The notes: generated by a model not told the origin, from the sequence alone. DNA of 64,000 nucleotides from Brachyhypopomus gauderio (GCF_052324685.1 NC_135220.1:452501-516500); one strand, 5' to 3'. Shown: positions 37,101-48,992, counted from the stretch's first letter. Made by a program: numbers and translations.

Positions 37101-38395
37101 TGAGAGGTATAAAATGACAGCAACATTATTAACAAAAATAGCTTGCACCACTTGTCACTGACGTATCAAACATTTTGACAGCTCCCCTCCCTTTTTTAAA
37201 AATATTATTGCTTTAGTTCCTCTGTAAAGTGTCCCTGCGTTTTGAGAAAGGTGCTATAGACATGTAACATTATTATTATTATTATTCAGCCTCTGACACA
37301 CGAAGCACTTCTCTGGGTCCTGATGTCATAAGGTCTTTCGAAAGTACTACAAGTTATTGCATGTAACTCGCATAGCTACATGCTTCATAGCAGCAGTGAC
37401 AAAGCTTTGGGCATTACAAATGGCATGAATTAAGATTTAGGCCATGGTTCAAATAATCAGAGAATTTCCTTTGTTGAAATGTGCAACTTAATTATGTACA
37501 CGTAGCTTGATTTTGCAGGAGTTTGAGGATTCTACAGCAAATAAAATCTCTTTTAAATACAACTAATTCAACCAATTCGAGTATAACCCCAAAGTGTTGA
37601 GAGGGTAAATCACTTTCATAAGCAACCGCACAATATTCAAGTTGAGGTCCAAGCAGTGGGTGCTGTTTACACATGGTAGCCAAACTGTCTACAAAGCCCA
37701 GTGCATTTAAATGACATGTACCCCATGCATTCATTCACCGTGCAAACTGATACGTATTATGATGGCTTAGTCGTAAAAACTAGATGCACCTACAAGCCGC
37801 ACACGAGTGTGTGGAATTAACCGGCCTGCAGCGTTAAGCAATTAAAGGGACTTTAAACGTCGCACGGGGTGAAGCTCAAACTGTAGCGGGCACACACGTC
37901 GTTAAATGGGGGATGGATGCGGTTAACAAAGGGGGGGTTTTGGACACGAGTGTTGGGGAGGCAGGGAGGTTTGTCGGCCCGTCCCCGGCGAGACTCGCAA
38001 ACAAAGGGTCAAACGAGTGGCGCTAACGGTGCTAAGCTACAAGTTGTGTTGTTTCATTCACACGTAGACTACTACTAACATCGATATATATGAATATATT
38101 ACATTTATACGCATGCAATTTAAGAGATTAATCCCGATTTCATGACCCCAAACGCGATGCAAACACACACACACACACACACACGGTTGATACAAGCCCA
38201 GGTCTCTCCCCCTCTCTCCGGCTACACAAGCTTTGTCCAGTCGCTCACGGCGAAATTACCGCAAACATTTAAATAAAAAAAACATAAAAATATAAAATAA
38301 AAAATGTAAAATATGAGCGGAAGGGCGGCGGGGTTTACCATGCGAGCGGCCTCGGCCCACGTCCGCTCCTTCTTCCTCTTCTGCTTGTCCTTCAT
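25253..38395 (-). CDS. asxl1: Additional sex combs-like 1 (Asxl1), chromatin adaptor of the BAP1 deubiquitinase
   Basis: Coding exons on the minus strand: 38395-38339, 34526-34444, 34092-33975, 33879-33717, 32839-32766, 31993-31909, 31130-31011, 30181-30015, 29861-29765, 29544-29439, 29352-28431 and 28324-25253. They join in frame to 1687 aa (human 1541). Residues ~11-86 are the HARE-HTH domain (TWAEAARM, then [10 protein letters not shown]). Residues ~235-356 are the DEUBAD/ASXH domain ([25 protein letters not shown]) that activates BAP1. A conserved block, [19 protein letters not shown] to RIKPPWVKG, spans exons 11-12. [16 protein letters not shown] is the nuclear-receptor-box-like motif. 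Residues ~1650-1687 are the C-terminal PHD finger ([19 protein letters not shown]). Two huge last exons match the human layout. Start chosen at [10 protein letters not shown], as in human; an in-frame ATG at 38503 is less likely. It is ASXL1 rather than ASXL2/3 by detailed similarity. Confidence 0.96.
31360..31440. repeat. (GA)n-rich tract in an asxl1 intron
   Basis: Imperfect GAGA with AGCGAGCAAG interruptions lies in the intron between the exons at 31993-31909 and 31130-31011. A poly-A run follows at about 31589-31614. Confidence 0.8.
34095..34188. repeat. (GT)n and (GA)n tracts abutting the asxl1 exon 3 acceptor
   Basis: GT repeats occupy about 34095-34110 and GA repeats 34119-34188. On the transcribed minus strand these read as a long CT tract, then CA repeats, then the AG of the exon 3 splice acceptor at 34094-34093. 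The microsatellite thus supplies the polypyrimidine tract. Confidence 0.95.
34527..38338 (-). other. asxl1: asxl1 intron 1
   Basis: This 3.8-kb intron separates the exon encoding MKDKQK from the HTH exon. It has no conserved coding frame. It contains a poly-A run at about 35285-35310, a short CA repeat near 38164-38184 and a retroposon-like tail near 37.2 kb. Confidence 0.7.
37199..37289 (+). mobile_element. Degenerate LINE/SINE 3' tail (L2-like) ending in (ATT)n
   Basis: The wording CTGTAAAGTG, TTTTGAGAAAGGTGCTATA, then TGTAACATTATTATTATT closely resembles the common 3' tail of fish L2-type LINEs and the SINEs that borrow it. These end in an AAAGCGCTATATAAATG-like phrase followed by ATT repeats. 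Only the last ~90 bases are recognisable. Confidence 0.5.
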
Positions 38396-39060
38396 GTCCT
38401 CGGTCTCCTCTGCGGATACGCGCGTCTCTGGTGCGGCGGGCCTCGGCCGGGGGAACGAACCGCGCTTTACAAGCCCGAGAGACCTCGCCGCGCTCACGGC
38501 CACCTGCCCCGCGTCGACACCGCACGTCTCGGAACCACCACCAGCACCAGCAGCCCTCCTCCTTCTCCTCTTCGCGGGGTTCTCCTTCGCTCGGGAGCGT
38601 TCGCAAACTCAAGCCCCGCGCCTCGGCTGAGCGACGGCGGCGCGTCCGAAGCGGAACGGTCGGCGTTAGCTACGTTAGCTTACGGCGGTTAGCTACGGCG
38701 GCTAACGGCTAAAGGTAGGTGGCGCGAGCCTCTTTGTACGTCCGCGTGCCAGTGGCTGTGGCTGGTAAACACATGCGCGAGCCCCCCCGGCGGCCACGAG
38801 ACACTCCTTTAGGCGTGTAACTGCAGGGAAGGGGAAAAAAACACACCACACACCCCTCCTCACTTTTGGGAGAAGGAGAAGAGAAGCACAACTGCGAGGT
38901 CAAAGGTCACACACACACTGCAGGAATGCAACACAAGACGCTCGTGCCCATCCCCCTCTTCTCTTCTCTTCTCTCTCTTCACTCGCTTCTTCCAACCAGC
39001 ACCGCGGAGCAGCCCGTCTGACGTAGCACACGGGACCGGGGACCCGCCCGTTATCATGCA
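38396..39060 (-). promoter_or_regulatory. asxl1: CpG-island promoter and 5' UTR of asxl1
   Basis: GC- and CpG-rich sequence surrounds the first coding exon and continues upstream on the minus strand, with no TATA box. Between about 38658 and 38712 there are several GTTAGC/GCTAAC hexamers. The exact start site cannot be read. Confidence 0.55.
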
Positions 39061-39856
39061 AACGACCACGGCGGGCGTCGTGTGTCTCACAGAATGAACT
39101 ACATTTAATTAAATAATCCGATTAGTAGGTTATGGGCGTTATTTTTTTTCTCTTAAACGTAGTCATAATACAATATTTGATGCCAAGAATAGACTAAGAT
39201 GCACCAACTTCCTCTTGAGCTTTCGACATTTTCAAAGTAAAGGCTCCAGGTCTCGTTGATTTGTGTGGGTCTAATTTCTTTCCCGAGTTGAGAGCTTTTT
39301 CTGATTGTGAGTGAACCATTTATAAGACCACTGGCACATATTCAAAACATTCTGAAACGGCATCGCAGGTTCATGCACATTACCAAATAATTCATATGAA
39401 TGGAGCTTCTTGATTTACAGAAGCAGCTATGAAACGTAGTGAATGAGTTATAGTATAAGATATTACCTTAAGCAAAACGTCATTTAAAAAAGTAAACTAT
39501 AATTAACTACTCTTAATTATGAAACCCTCTCAATAACCTGTCACGGCCATGTCGTGTTTTTGCCTCCTGAAAGCATCAGAGACTGATGTGCTAACGATAC
39601 ATGTTTATTAAGGGGTGAAGGCTTTTATTTTGAAATACATGTGTATTCAAAACCGGAAATAAGTACCTTCACATTACTCTATATTAGTGATGTATGCTAA
39701 TGAATAATAATAATAATGAAAAAATAATCCTTACTGGTATTTGTACATTTGTATATTAGATAGTACATCATCACAGAGATAATAGAAACAATAAATTTAA
39801 AGGCATTATATTTCGACACACATACTTCAGATACGCCATCTTTGTTCGGGGCAAAA
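39061..39856. other. Intergenic DNA between asxl1 and thap3
   Basis: AT-rich, no conserved frame. It includes the promoter of the downstream THAP gene and marks the junction between the 20q-type and 1p36-type gene blocks. Confidence 0.5.
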
Positions 39857-40954
39857 ATGCCGAAAAGTTGCTCTGCGTACAACTGCACGAACAGGTACAG
39901 CAACACAAACCCAGATATTACCTTCCACAGGTAAGCAGCCTGGTTTCGGTTCAGTTCAGTTCATGGCAAAAGTAGACTTTGCGATTAGATTACAAATAAT
40001 AAGTAATAAGATTGATATTTTATATCAGAAACTCATGGCGTGTTTTTCCACCAGATTCCCGTTAAGTAAGCCGTCTATTTTGAAGCAGTGGTTGGACAAC
40101 ATTGGACGCGACGGTTTCCACCCAAGGAAACACATGGTCATTTGTTCACTGCATTTCACGCCCGATTGTTTCAGTGGTGTCGGTAACCGCACAAACCTGC
40201 TGTGGAACGCCGTCCCAACACTTTTTACAATCCCGACTCATGATACTAAGGTAAATTGATCCTTACAATAGATGACGGACAGGCGAATGGGTTTCTCGAG
40301 GCTGTAGCTCTGAAGTGCGTTTTGTGTTTTTGGCACAGCAAAGACGCTCCAGAAAGAGACAGAAGAAATTTCATCCAGCTCTTTCTGAACTCCATGGATT
40401 TGCACCACAGTGGATGATTAGTGTCAGGGACCATAATCAAAGTGAAAACATGCAAGCACTCTCTCTTCCAACTTCAGTTGAACATCATGCAGACCTGCAC
40501 GGGTTTTATCTCCACCACACAACTCCAAAGGTGAACATCTTTTATGCAGTTAAATATTTAAGGTTCGATGTTTGCATTAAATAACCACTAAATTTTCTCC
40601 TTTTACTTTCCCCAGGATTTTGATGTCAGTGACCACACTTATGCCTTAACAGATCCTTGCTCAGCAAAAGCTCATCTTCTTGATGCCTTAGAGATGAATC
40701 GGTGGCTGAGAAAGAGGTTGAAGAACAAATTTCAAGAGATTAAAGTAATCAAACGGAGATTACAAGCTGCGCAAAGACAGTTGATGACCCTTCGCTGTTG
40801 GCGTGACTTTAGTCTGATGTGGCGGCAAAGACACCTGCGGTTCTCGGTTATTAAGGACAAATTCAAAAGACCCATGGCAAACCTAAAGTGCCACAGCACA
40901 CAGGTAAAGATGTTCAAGGATTCTGTGTGTGGCAGGACAGACAATGACTTCTGA
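39857..40954 (+). CDS. thap3: THAP domain-containing protein, THAP3-like
   Basis: Exons 39857-39930, 40055-40250, 40339-40530 and 40616-40954 join in frame to 266 aa. The N-terminal THAP zinc finger (residues 1-~85) has the C2CH pattern (MPKSCSAYNC, then HMVICSLHF), the conserved W and P, and the closing AVPTLF box. THAP domains bind specific DNA through this finger. Residues 160-163 (DHTY) are an HCF-1-binding motif, followed by a basic coiled coil (WLRKRLKNKF onward). That layout and the phrases NIGR and GNRxNL match human THAP3, which partners HCF-1 and OGT. The neighbour dnajc11 also fits THAP3, since human THAP3 lies next to DNAJC11. The 3' end is the first in-frame stop; a further exon after the GTAAAG near 40903 cannot be excluded. 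Confidence 0.85.
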
Positions 40955-42631
40955 ATTGAAAGTCTTCACCCTTGTCATGGGTGAAGATGTAATGCATAAA
41001 GGAACCAACTATGCAGTAAGACAGGTAAACATGGGAACAATTAGGTCATTTTTGACTGATTGATATTACATATTAGTTGACTTGAGAAGCAAGTAGAGAA
41101 TACTCCCAGATTCTAGACGGTATCAACTGTACATACATCACATACTTCCACAGCTTTCCCTGTTTGAAAGTTTTACATTCAAGTTTTCATGAACATGAAG
41201 TAAGGATGGATGAGGCAATTTTATACTGCAAGTAAACAGCTTTCTTTACTGCTAATGCTTGGTCTGTGCAGTCAGACAGCAAGCCACAATTAAATTGCGT
41301 GTGGGACACGTTGCAGACACCATGATGGTTCAAACCCACGTAATGTGCATTTCGTCGACCAGAAATGGACATAAGACCTTGTTCAAAACAAACAAACAAA
41401 AAAAAAAACCAATATACCCCATCATGAACAGAAGTACACAATGCACAAGTATTTGATTTCATTTTATTTCAAGGATTTATTTAAACTCCACCACTCACAT
41501 AGCAAGAGGGAACTTTCTTGAAACACAGAGATGCTGTACACCAAGGTCTCTCCATGAAAGGCTTTTTAAATAGTTCACCTTTATCAGCTACATTTCCCCT
41601 AAAGTTCCCAACTATTCCAAAAACATCAGCACATTCCAGAATGACCATGGAAGCCGGATCATTTTTGTCATATGGCACTTAAAGTACTTTAATGTGACAT
41701 TGTGAAAAATAAATAGTCTAGTGTGATGTAAAGGGGAAGTTGGAAGCTTGGACTGTACACCATTGTTTATTATTCATCAGTGTGGGTACTATTGAGGTCT
41801 GAGAACAAGGTAGGAGTCGAACCCTCCTTGAAGGTTGCAACTTTGCCTCACGTTTCACTGCAATTTCACATCAGTTTTTCCATCACGTAAGAATGTCAAG
41901 TTTTACCATTTAAAACTCAGCGTAAACTCAAACGTTTACTGATTTGGTCTGACCATTCAAAAATGGATCATAGCATTTCCATGCCATATTTTACTGTAAC
42001 AGATTTCACATTTGACTTTAAGACTGGGATGATGAGACTGGGATTTAAAATGCAAAGGTGAGTGTTTATTCGAACAAGCCAAACAAAAACTGAATTTGAC
42101 CTCAGATGCAGGTCAATCCCTGTCCAGTTCAATTATTCCATTTTGTATATTGGTGCTTACAAATTGTGATCAAAGCATAGATGCTGACAACTCCCCAGCT
42201 TTAGTGGCTTCTGTGACATGAATCTGTAGTCTATTCATCCTCTGGTGGCTGTACAGTACCGGTAAAAATTTCATTACAGGACGGATGAGCAGACACTGCC
42301 ATGGCCTGGAGATGCTCCAGTCTAGTTCAAATCCTATATGCTACAACAGGGGGATACCTTCCTTTCAGTAGGAAGGGGATTTTTCAATTTTTATAAGGAC
42401 AGTTTTCAATTGAACAATTTTTCTGAAGGGGTCCCCATCTTCATGCTCTGTTCCTGTGAACTTGGTTTCTAAACATGCCTCTTTGCATAACAATTAAAAC
42501 AGCACAAAATCATGGGTATATATGCATATGAAGGATATTCCCTGTGGCCTGAAAGTCAAAGTCATTATAACATCCATTTCTCCTCTCTGTGAGTCCAAGC
42601 TGACCCTTCCAGCCCTGACGATAAATGGTTC
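40955..42631. other. Convergent 3' regions of thap3 and dnajc11
   Basis: No coding frame of note. Plus-strand AATAAA near 41709 and minus-strand signals (TTTATT on +) near 41464, 41766 and 42067 suggest that both 3' UTRs lie here, possibly overlapping. Confidence 0.45.
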
Positions 42632-42657
42632 CTAAGTGTCATTATCAATCCGGTGAG
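42632..42657 (-). other. dnajc11: 26-nt terminal coding exon of dnajc11
   Basis: Exon 15 reads through into a non-homologous tail unless spliced at CAAT|GTACGT (42797/42796). On the minus strand an acceptor TTGTAG ends at 42658 and is followed by a frame encoding SHRIDNDT and a TAG stop. This aligns with the human C-terminus SHRIDTDG and restores exactly 559 aa. Confidence 0.85.
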
Positions 42658-45489
42658 CTACAATGCAGAAGACAGAAACTCTAGATTACCACAGAGACTG
42701 AAACAAAACCTCCACGATGACTGACTGAAATGAAAAAGTTACACCAACACAGAGTAATGATCATGCTGAAAAGAAAAGGAGCCGTTGTACACGTACATTG
42801 TTTTGGTATCCTGAGTGCTTCTGTGTCACCAGCAACAACCTGGTGCATTACGCCTCTGAACTGATACAGCAGCTTGAGACTCTTCTCTTCGCCCACGCAG
42901 GGGTCGTAGAAGCCCGGAAGTCCACACTGAGAACATGGCAAACGGTGGGAGCTTTGAGCTTACACGGGTCCCATGAACTCGTATATACACCGGCCGTTAA
43001 AAACAAATGCAGCATTAAAAAGACGCGTTATTGGCTTAGCTAGCACGTTCCGACGTGCATCCTCTGGAGTGTGCTTACCTTTGAAGCCTCCGTGAGGATG
43101 AGTTTGGAGTCTTTCACCAGGCACTGAAGAGGAACCGTCACGTCAATGACTCTTGCTCTTTCGTGTTTCCTACTGTTGTCCGTCACAAACTTCCCGTACC
43201 AGGCATTGAGTATAATGAGGCCTGAGGAGAGAAAACATTTGGTGAAAACGATGTCCGATCCTGTAAGTCGTTGGCCGTCGGCAGCTTTCTGGCCTCCTAC
43301 CCATTCTGGATTCCTCAGCTTCGATAATTCGCCGCACAGACTCCTGCATCAGCAGAACCTACAGAGAAGCACCAAATGCAAAATAAGTCTTCACCTGCAT
43401 ATATTGTGAAGGTACATATTTATCACTCTGACAAAATCACCAGATAGAGAACAGTGCAGCAACCACATGTCTACTCATCCTACAGAGAGGTCAGAATGGC
43501 TTTAAAGGAGTCTGCATTGTGACTGATCAGCAGTACACTGGGGCTCTGTGGACTCACAGCAGACTCCGCCTCCTGCTTCTTCTTGGCAATATCGGAGGCG
43601 GTGTTCTCCCTCTGTTTCTCCAGTTCCCTGGAGAGAAGGAACGGTTAGATGCAAGTAATTCACCACGAACTTCAACATTTTTTATCTGAATGAGCACCAA
43701 GCGTGGCTTAAAAACTACACATAAGCTGCAGGGTTATTAATGTGCAATGAAGGTAAAACCCACTATATAACCACACTGAACAAAACTAAACTGAATCCTT
43801 AGCTCAGATGAAAATAGCGAGGTTGTTTCTCACACAGTTAGGAGTCGGATTCTCCTCCACCGTGAAATAATAAGCCAAGATGCCAGTATCTTTTTTTCCC
43901 TCTTCATAATATACCTTGTACATTCATTACATTCATTGTACATTTCATTTTGTACTCAAATTCAGACACGATCAAATAATCAATACTTGTTTACAAGGTC
44001 TCACTCAAGAGACAGAAATATAAGTATGTTTTCAGGGTTGGTGGAGGTGTCGAGGGACTTACTGCTCTTTCTGGGCACGCACGTATGGCTTGATAACAAG
44101 CCTCTGGATGGCTAAGAAAAACACGAGTGGTCCGACAGTGGCATAGAACACCGCACTGGGGAGCAGCTGGTCCGTCAGATGGATTGGAAAGAAGTACGTC
44201 TGGCTGGCTCGGTTCAACCTAGACACAAACACACAAAATGCTTTCAATAAAAGAAGCAAATTCCTTAATGTTTGAAAATGTTTACAATCTGCAACACCAA
44301 ACGGCATACTTGATCTTGAGGGAGACACCTTGTGGTACTCCGATGCTGACGGTAGCACCCAGAACACTGTGTCGGCTGATCTTGGTCTCGGCACCATACT
44401 CTACCACTGTGCCGAAAAACCCTGATCTGCAGGGCACACACACAACGAGTTTTTAAGCAATTAATAGTTTCATACATGAAAGCAATAATAAAACATACTG
44501 TTTAGATGGGAATGTTCAATTCAGTTGTATTCAAATGTACAGCACATACTTGACAGAGCCCTTAACCTTGGTCTGATCGTCATCTTGGAATTTGTACTGG
44601 TAACTCATCATTATGAAAGTGTGTGGGACCCCCAGCTATGACGAGGAAAGAATAGATTTTAGAAAACATTCAACATTACGAGAACAACCATGTTAAAGTT
44701 TAGCACCATTTTCATGGTCCAGCCATTTTGAAGTACATTGCTAACTTAATCTTAGGGTGCACATCCAATGTTGCTGTGATATGGATTTTAAACTGTCTTG
44801 TTAGTCGATCCCAAAGAGGCTTTGATAATATTGTACCACAGGACCGTGTGTTTGGTGGCTACTTTGCTCCAACACACCCAAACACAATCTGCACACCTTA
44901 TTAGGTTCTGAGCATTGACTAACAAGAGTGCCCTGTGAGTAAATCGATGCATCTGCCAGTCAAAGAAATGCTTAAGGCTGGTGAACGGTAGATAGAGTGT
45001 TGCATGTAAACGAAGAATACAATGGAGGTGCCTGCATCGGCCGGCATGGAGACCAGACAACAGCAAAAGCATTGGTCTTTTAATTGGCTAAACACCAGTC
45101 ATCAGCAAACATAATAACCGAACACGGAAGTATTCAAGAAGCATTAGATAAGCATTGTTAACCCAATCACTCCTGTGGAGAACCGCTGTACTGTTGGACG
45201 GCGTGGCAGTCCGAGTGTAGGCGATGTCTTATCTGTGGCCGGGCGGACCCGAAACTCTCCCACAACATGACATGGAGTTGACTGACCTGCACAGCAAAGG
45301 TGAAGTGGCTGGTCTTTGTGTCTCTGACAATGCTGGTGTTCATGGAGGACTGAGTACCCCAGCGCCACTGCAGGTATCCCATGGTGTTCTTATCTAGGTG
45401 GCGAGCCAGCATGGTGACCACACCCGGACGCACGCCACGCGATGAAAACTGCATCGCACACTGAGCGGTCATGAAGCTGGAAACAAGCG

Positions 45490-45551
<62 letters not shown>

Positions 45552-48500
45552 GCTCACAGTTTTGGCTCAATGGGTGAAGTTAAAATCCACAGTTTTAGTC
45601 ATGTCTATTCACAAGTGTGTGTTTTTATTTGGGTTTTTAAAATTATTTTATTTTAAATACTTGCTAGACAACTCTAGAAAGTGTGAGTGCTCAAGCATCC
45701 CTGGAGACCCGCCCCCCCCACAAAACCACTTCTTAACACAGCAGAAGCGTGTCCCACAGCCTCAGGTTGAGTTTGAACCAGCTATGCCATCAGCTTCCCA
45801 TGGCTTGGGAGTCCCCGAGGATCTCATTAGGAGGGAAGGGTGGCATGGTCCCTGTCTTCACTGCTTCTGTGTAATGTACCAACCCGAGTACTTAGTGTTC
45901 TCCTCCAAGTTCACTAGGGCACTTGAAAGTGTTATATGGCTGGTACTTCTATAACTTGCAGACTGTACGAGCAATAAAGGGGACATTAAGGGGGCCTTTA
46001 TTATTGTCAAGTGCTGATGGTGTTGTGTGAGGGCAGGAATTTACTGGCTATAACCAAACCAAGAGGAAAATAACCACACATGGGAAGGGAGTGAACCACC
46101 CAAATCAATGGTGAGATTTGCAGGCACATTGCAAGTCGTGTTCTTGTTTGAATTTGTTTCAAATGAGGGGCGACTACCTTCAAGATACCTGGTGATGTCA
46201 GCGTTACTCACCAGCGAGGTGTCAGGTTGCGGAACATCTTCAGCCCAAGAAGAGGGCCGTGCGTGTCTCCAGCTCCTAATTCCACCTATAGATAGAAAAG
46301 TGTCTGGTACAGTCTCTACTGACATTTGTAAATTTGTATGAAATAGCAGGCAGAGTGCACACCTCCCCCCAGCCTTTTGCTGAGGTCACTCGCCGGAGTG
46401 CCACGTTAATGTTTCCACCACCGTTGCCATTGTGTGTGGAGAGGGAACCGGAAAGTATGGCTGTATCTGACGTGGTCAGAGGTGCCTGAGGAGAACACAG
46501 TGAAATGAAGAGAAAACACACATGTAATTTATGAATGGTGTAGAATATCTGGGAAAAAAAAAATCACCCACTGCACATAGTGAACAATATAATTATCACA
46601 TTACTTCTCATTCTTCATGTCCAGCATGGAACCAAGTACAGGAATATGTGAATGTAATGCTGATAAATGCGTACCTCAATGGACTGAGATATATGCATCT
46701 TGTTAATCTCAATGTGGGGCAAGCCACCACCAGACATCTCCTCGTAATCTTCCTCATAGCGGTCGAAAAGGTCTGTGGCATCCACACCCACACTGATCGT
46801 CCCCTATCCACAGAGAAGAGATGGCCAGTAAGTGTGCGTCCTGACAGAAACCACACACACAACACAACATGCATAACAAATGAAACCTTAGGGTTGGTCC
46901 TCTGCTGTAGTCGTCTCTCCTCTCTCTCTCGTTGAAGACGCTCAAACTCTTCTCGGATCTCAGCTGGTGTTCTCTTCCTTTCTACTACCTGAAAGAAAGA
47001 AAAAACGTGTTGTATGTAGTACATGGAAAGCGATGCTCCATCACATAACAAAGATATTCTATGAAGTACACCCTATATTGAAATTATTGAAATAAAATTG
47101 AATTGAAATCTACCTGATGACAACAATAAAAATGAAAAATCAATCAGTATTGTTGTTTTTATCTCTCCAACCAAGACTTACCTCCCATCCCTCCACATCC
47201 AGGCCTCTTTTCCCATATATGTCATAGATAGCTCTAGACTGTGGGTCACTGAGAACTGTGCAAGGACAAAATAAATACACCAGAATCGTTTTAAAGTGTT
47301 ACAGAGAAGCCCACACATCCCACTGAGCAAAAGGCAAAGTGTGTCATCGGAGAAATGGAAAAAAACCAAAACAAAGGACCAATTCTTTCATGTTTGAAGG
47401 GCCGTGCAGACTCTCACCTTCATATGCCTGGTGTACCAAGTTAAAAAGCTGCTCTGCCTGTCTCTTTAGGTCTGGATCTCGGTGTTTATCAGGGTGGTAC
47501 AGCATACAAAGGCGGCGATATGATGCCTTGAGTTCCTCTTGCGTGGCCTGAAGGAACAAGTCGTGTATGTATTTTAGAATTTCAGTGTGATATAAAATTT
47601 GTGTACAAGTCCTGCTGTGATAACATATCTAGAGCAAACTTCAGATTTGAATACCTGTGCTCTAGATGATAAAATCTGTCATTCTTCCTCAAAATTCCCC
47701 TGAAGTTCAAGTTACAAAGTGGCCATTAGTGATATTTGGGGTCATTTATGAAATCTTAAAAATAAGACTATAATTATATACCTCTGTGTTTATCTAGTCT
47801 TGTCTTATATGTAGCCAAGAAGATTCACTAGTGTTTCTGAGTAAATTAGTGAAACTGAAATCTCTAAAACTTCAGATGATGCATTGTGAATGTTTAAGTT
47901 TAGGATTCATGACTTTCATTACTAATTACAATGAACCCATTTTCAGCACTTAAGCGCAAGTGTTTAACATCGATCTAATGGTATAAATGTTTACATCCTC
48001 CTAAATTCTCACACATTTGTAATCTAATCGCGGTTGATGGAGCTGCATGCCAGAAGTCGGTTCCCTTTAACGAGATTCTCCTTCATCTAAACATCATTAC
48101 ACGTTAATGAAAACAAAACACAACGAAGTCTCGTCGCAACTCGAACTTCCCACCGAGATATTTGTCATGTAATCTCTTCATAAAAACTAAAGATACTCGA
48201 ATCAAACGTAGTGCGAGTCATCTTTACTGTAACGCCGGTGTTGAACACAGCACGGACGGTCGAGAAGGACAGCTAGCTAACTCGTCGAGCAGCTACACGG
48301 GCTACGCGACTCGTTACGTTAGCTGGCTAGTGAGCTAACGTAATGGTGATGCTAGCAGGTGATGCTAGCAGGCTAACGGCCAATGATAACAGGGTCACGC
48401 AGCTAACGGCTAACATGCTAACGCTTTAGCATCGTTAGCTCTTTACTCTCGAACTTCCCTCACATACCGGCGCCCTTCGCTTCACTGGCGACACTGTTGG

Positions 48501-48645
48501 GCTTTTTGCATCACGAACCACTTCAACCTCCCCAGCTGTGAAATCCCTGAACGAATAAAAGCGGCCGTCGTACCTCCCTCCGCACGTTTAACAGGGAGTA
48601 GTAATCGTCGTTGTCGATTTCATCCTCCTCCAAGGCCGCCGCCAT
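42632..48645 (-). CDS. dnajc11: DnaJ heat-shock protein family member C11 (Dnajc11), mitochondrial J-protein
   Basis: Minus-strand coding exons: 48645-48574, 47547-47418, 47255-47182, 46988-46887, 46803-46675, 46485-46363, 46285-46212, 45476-45287, 44635-44550, 44426-44310, 44218-44063, 43627-43558, 43358-43301, 43221-43079, 42926-42797 and 42657-42632. They join in frame to 559 aa, the same length as human DNAJC11. The J domain is near residues 14-82, with HPD at 42-44. A charged linker ([14 protein letters not shown]) follows, then a beta-rich middle part. A hydrophobic segment near residues 385-405 ([16 protein letters not shown]) is next, then a coiled coil and the DUF3395 C-terminal domain. 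The family associates with the MICOS and SAM complexes of mitochondria and supports cristae organisation. The gene is divergent from camta1, and the thap3-dnajc11-camta1 order matches human 1p36.31. Confidence 0.96.
45487..45547. repeat. (CG)n(CA)n repeat next to the dnajc11 exon 8 acceptor
   Basis: Alternating CG (about 45487-45498) and CA (to 45547) lies within about 10 bases of the exon 8 acceptor on the minus strand. Such alternating purine-pyrimidine DNA can adopt Z-DNA. Confidence 0.95.
48275..48445. repeat. Dense GCTAGC/GCTAAC/GTTAGC motif cluster in dnajc11 intron 1
   Basis: At least a dozen overlapping GCTA/TAGC-containing hexamers lie within 170 bases, on both strands, close to the first exon. 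One piece, GGTGATGCTAGCAG, is tandemly duplicated (about 48345-48371). A similar but smaller cluster flanks asxl1 exon 1. Confidence 0.7.
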
Positions 48646-48992
48646 GTTTTACAACCTTTCATCCCCGCCCGGCGGCGGATAAACGGGCCCCGATCTCCGA
48701 CTCGCACCCGGGGACGGCGCGGCGGTCTAGCGCCCCCCTTCGGTTCGGATGATCGTTGTCCTTAAACTTCAAGCTGTCTATGTTTAAGTTCTAACAATTA
48801 TAGGGTGTAATCTAAACAATTATAACATGGAATATTTTTTTGCATGATGGCACTCGGGAATTGTTAGTGACAAAGCTGAACAACCAGGCGTGGGCTTCGT
48901 TTATACGTGCTTTATTTTCGATAGGTAAAGTTAATAAGTCCGTTAAGCTGTCATACCTTCTTCGATAACTAAAGAGGGTAAACGTGTTTTGT

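Noticed and set aside
41815-41840. tRNA-like phrase GAGTCGAACCCTCC
   Set aside because: Only a T-arm-like fragment is present. No matching acceptor stem, D arm or anticodon arm could be placed around it.
42681-42796. C-terminal extension of Dnajc11 by readthrough of exon 15
   Set aside because: The tail is unlike any DNAJC11, and a GTACGT donor plus a downstream exon encoding SHRIDNDT restores the conserved end.
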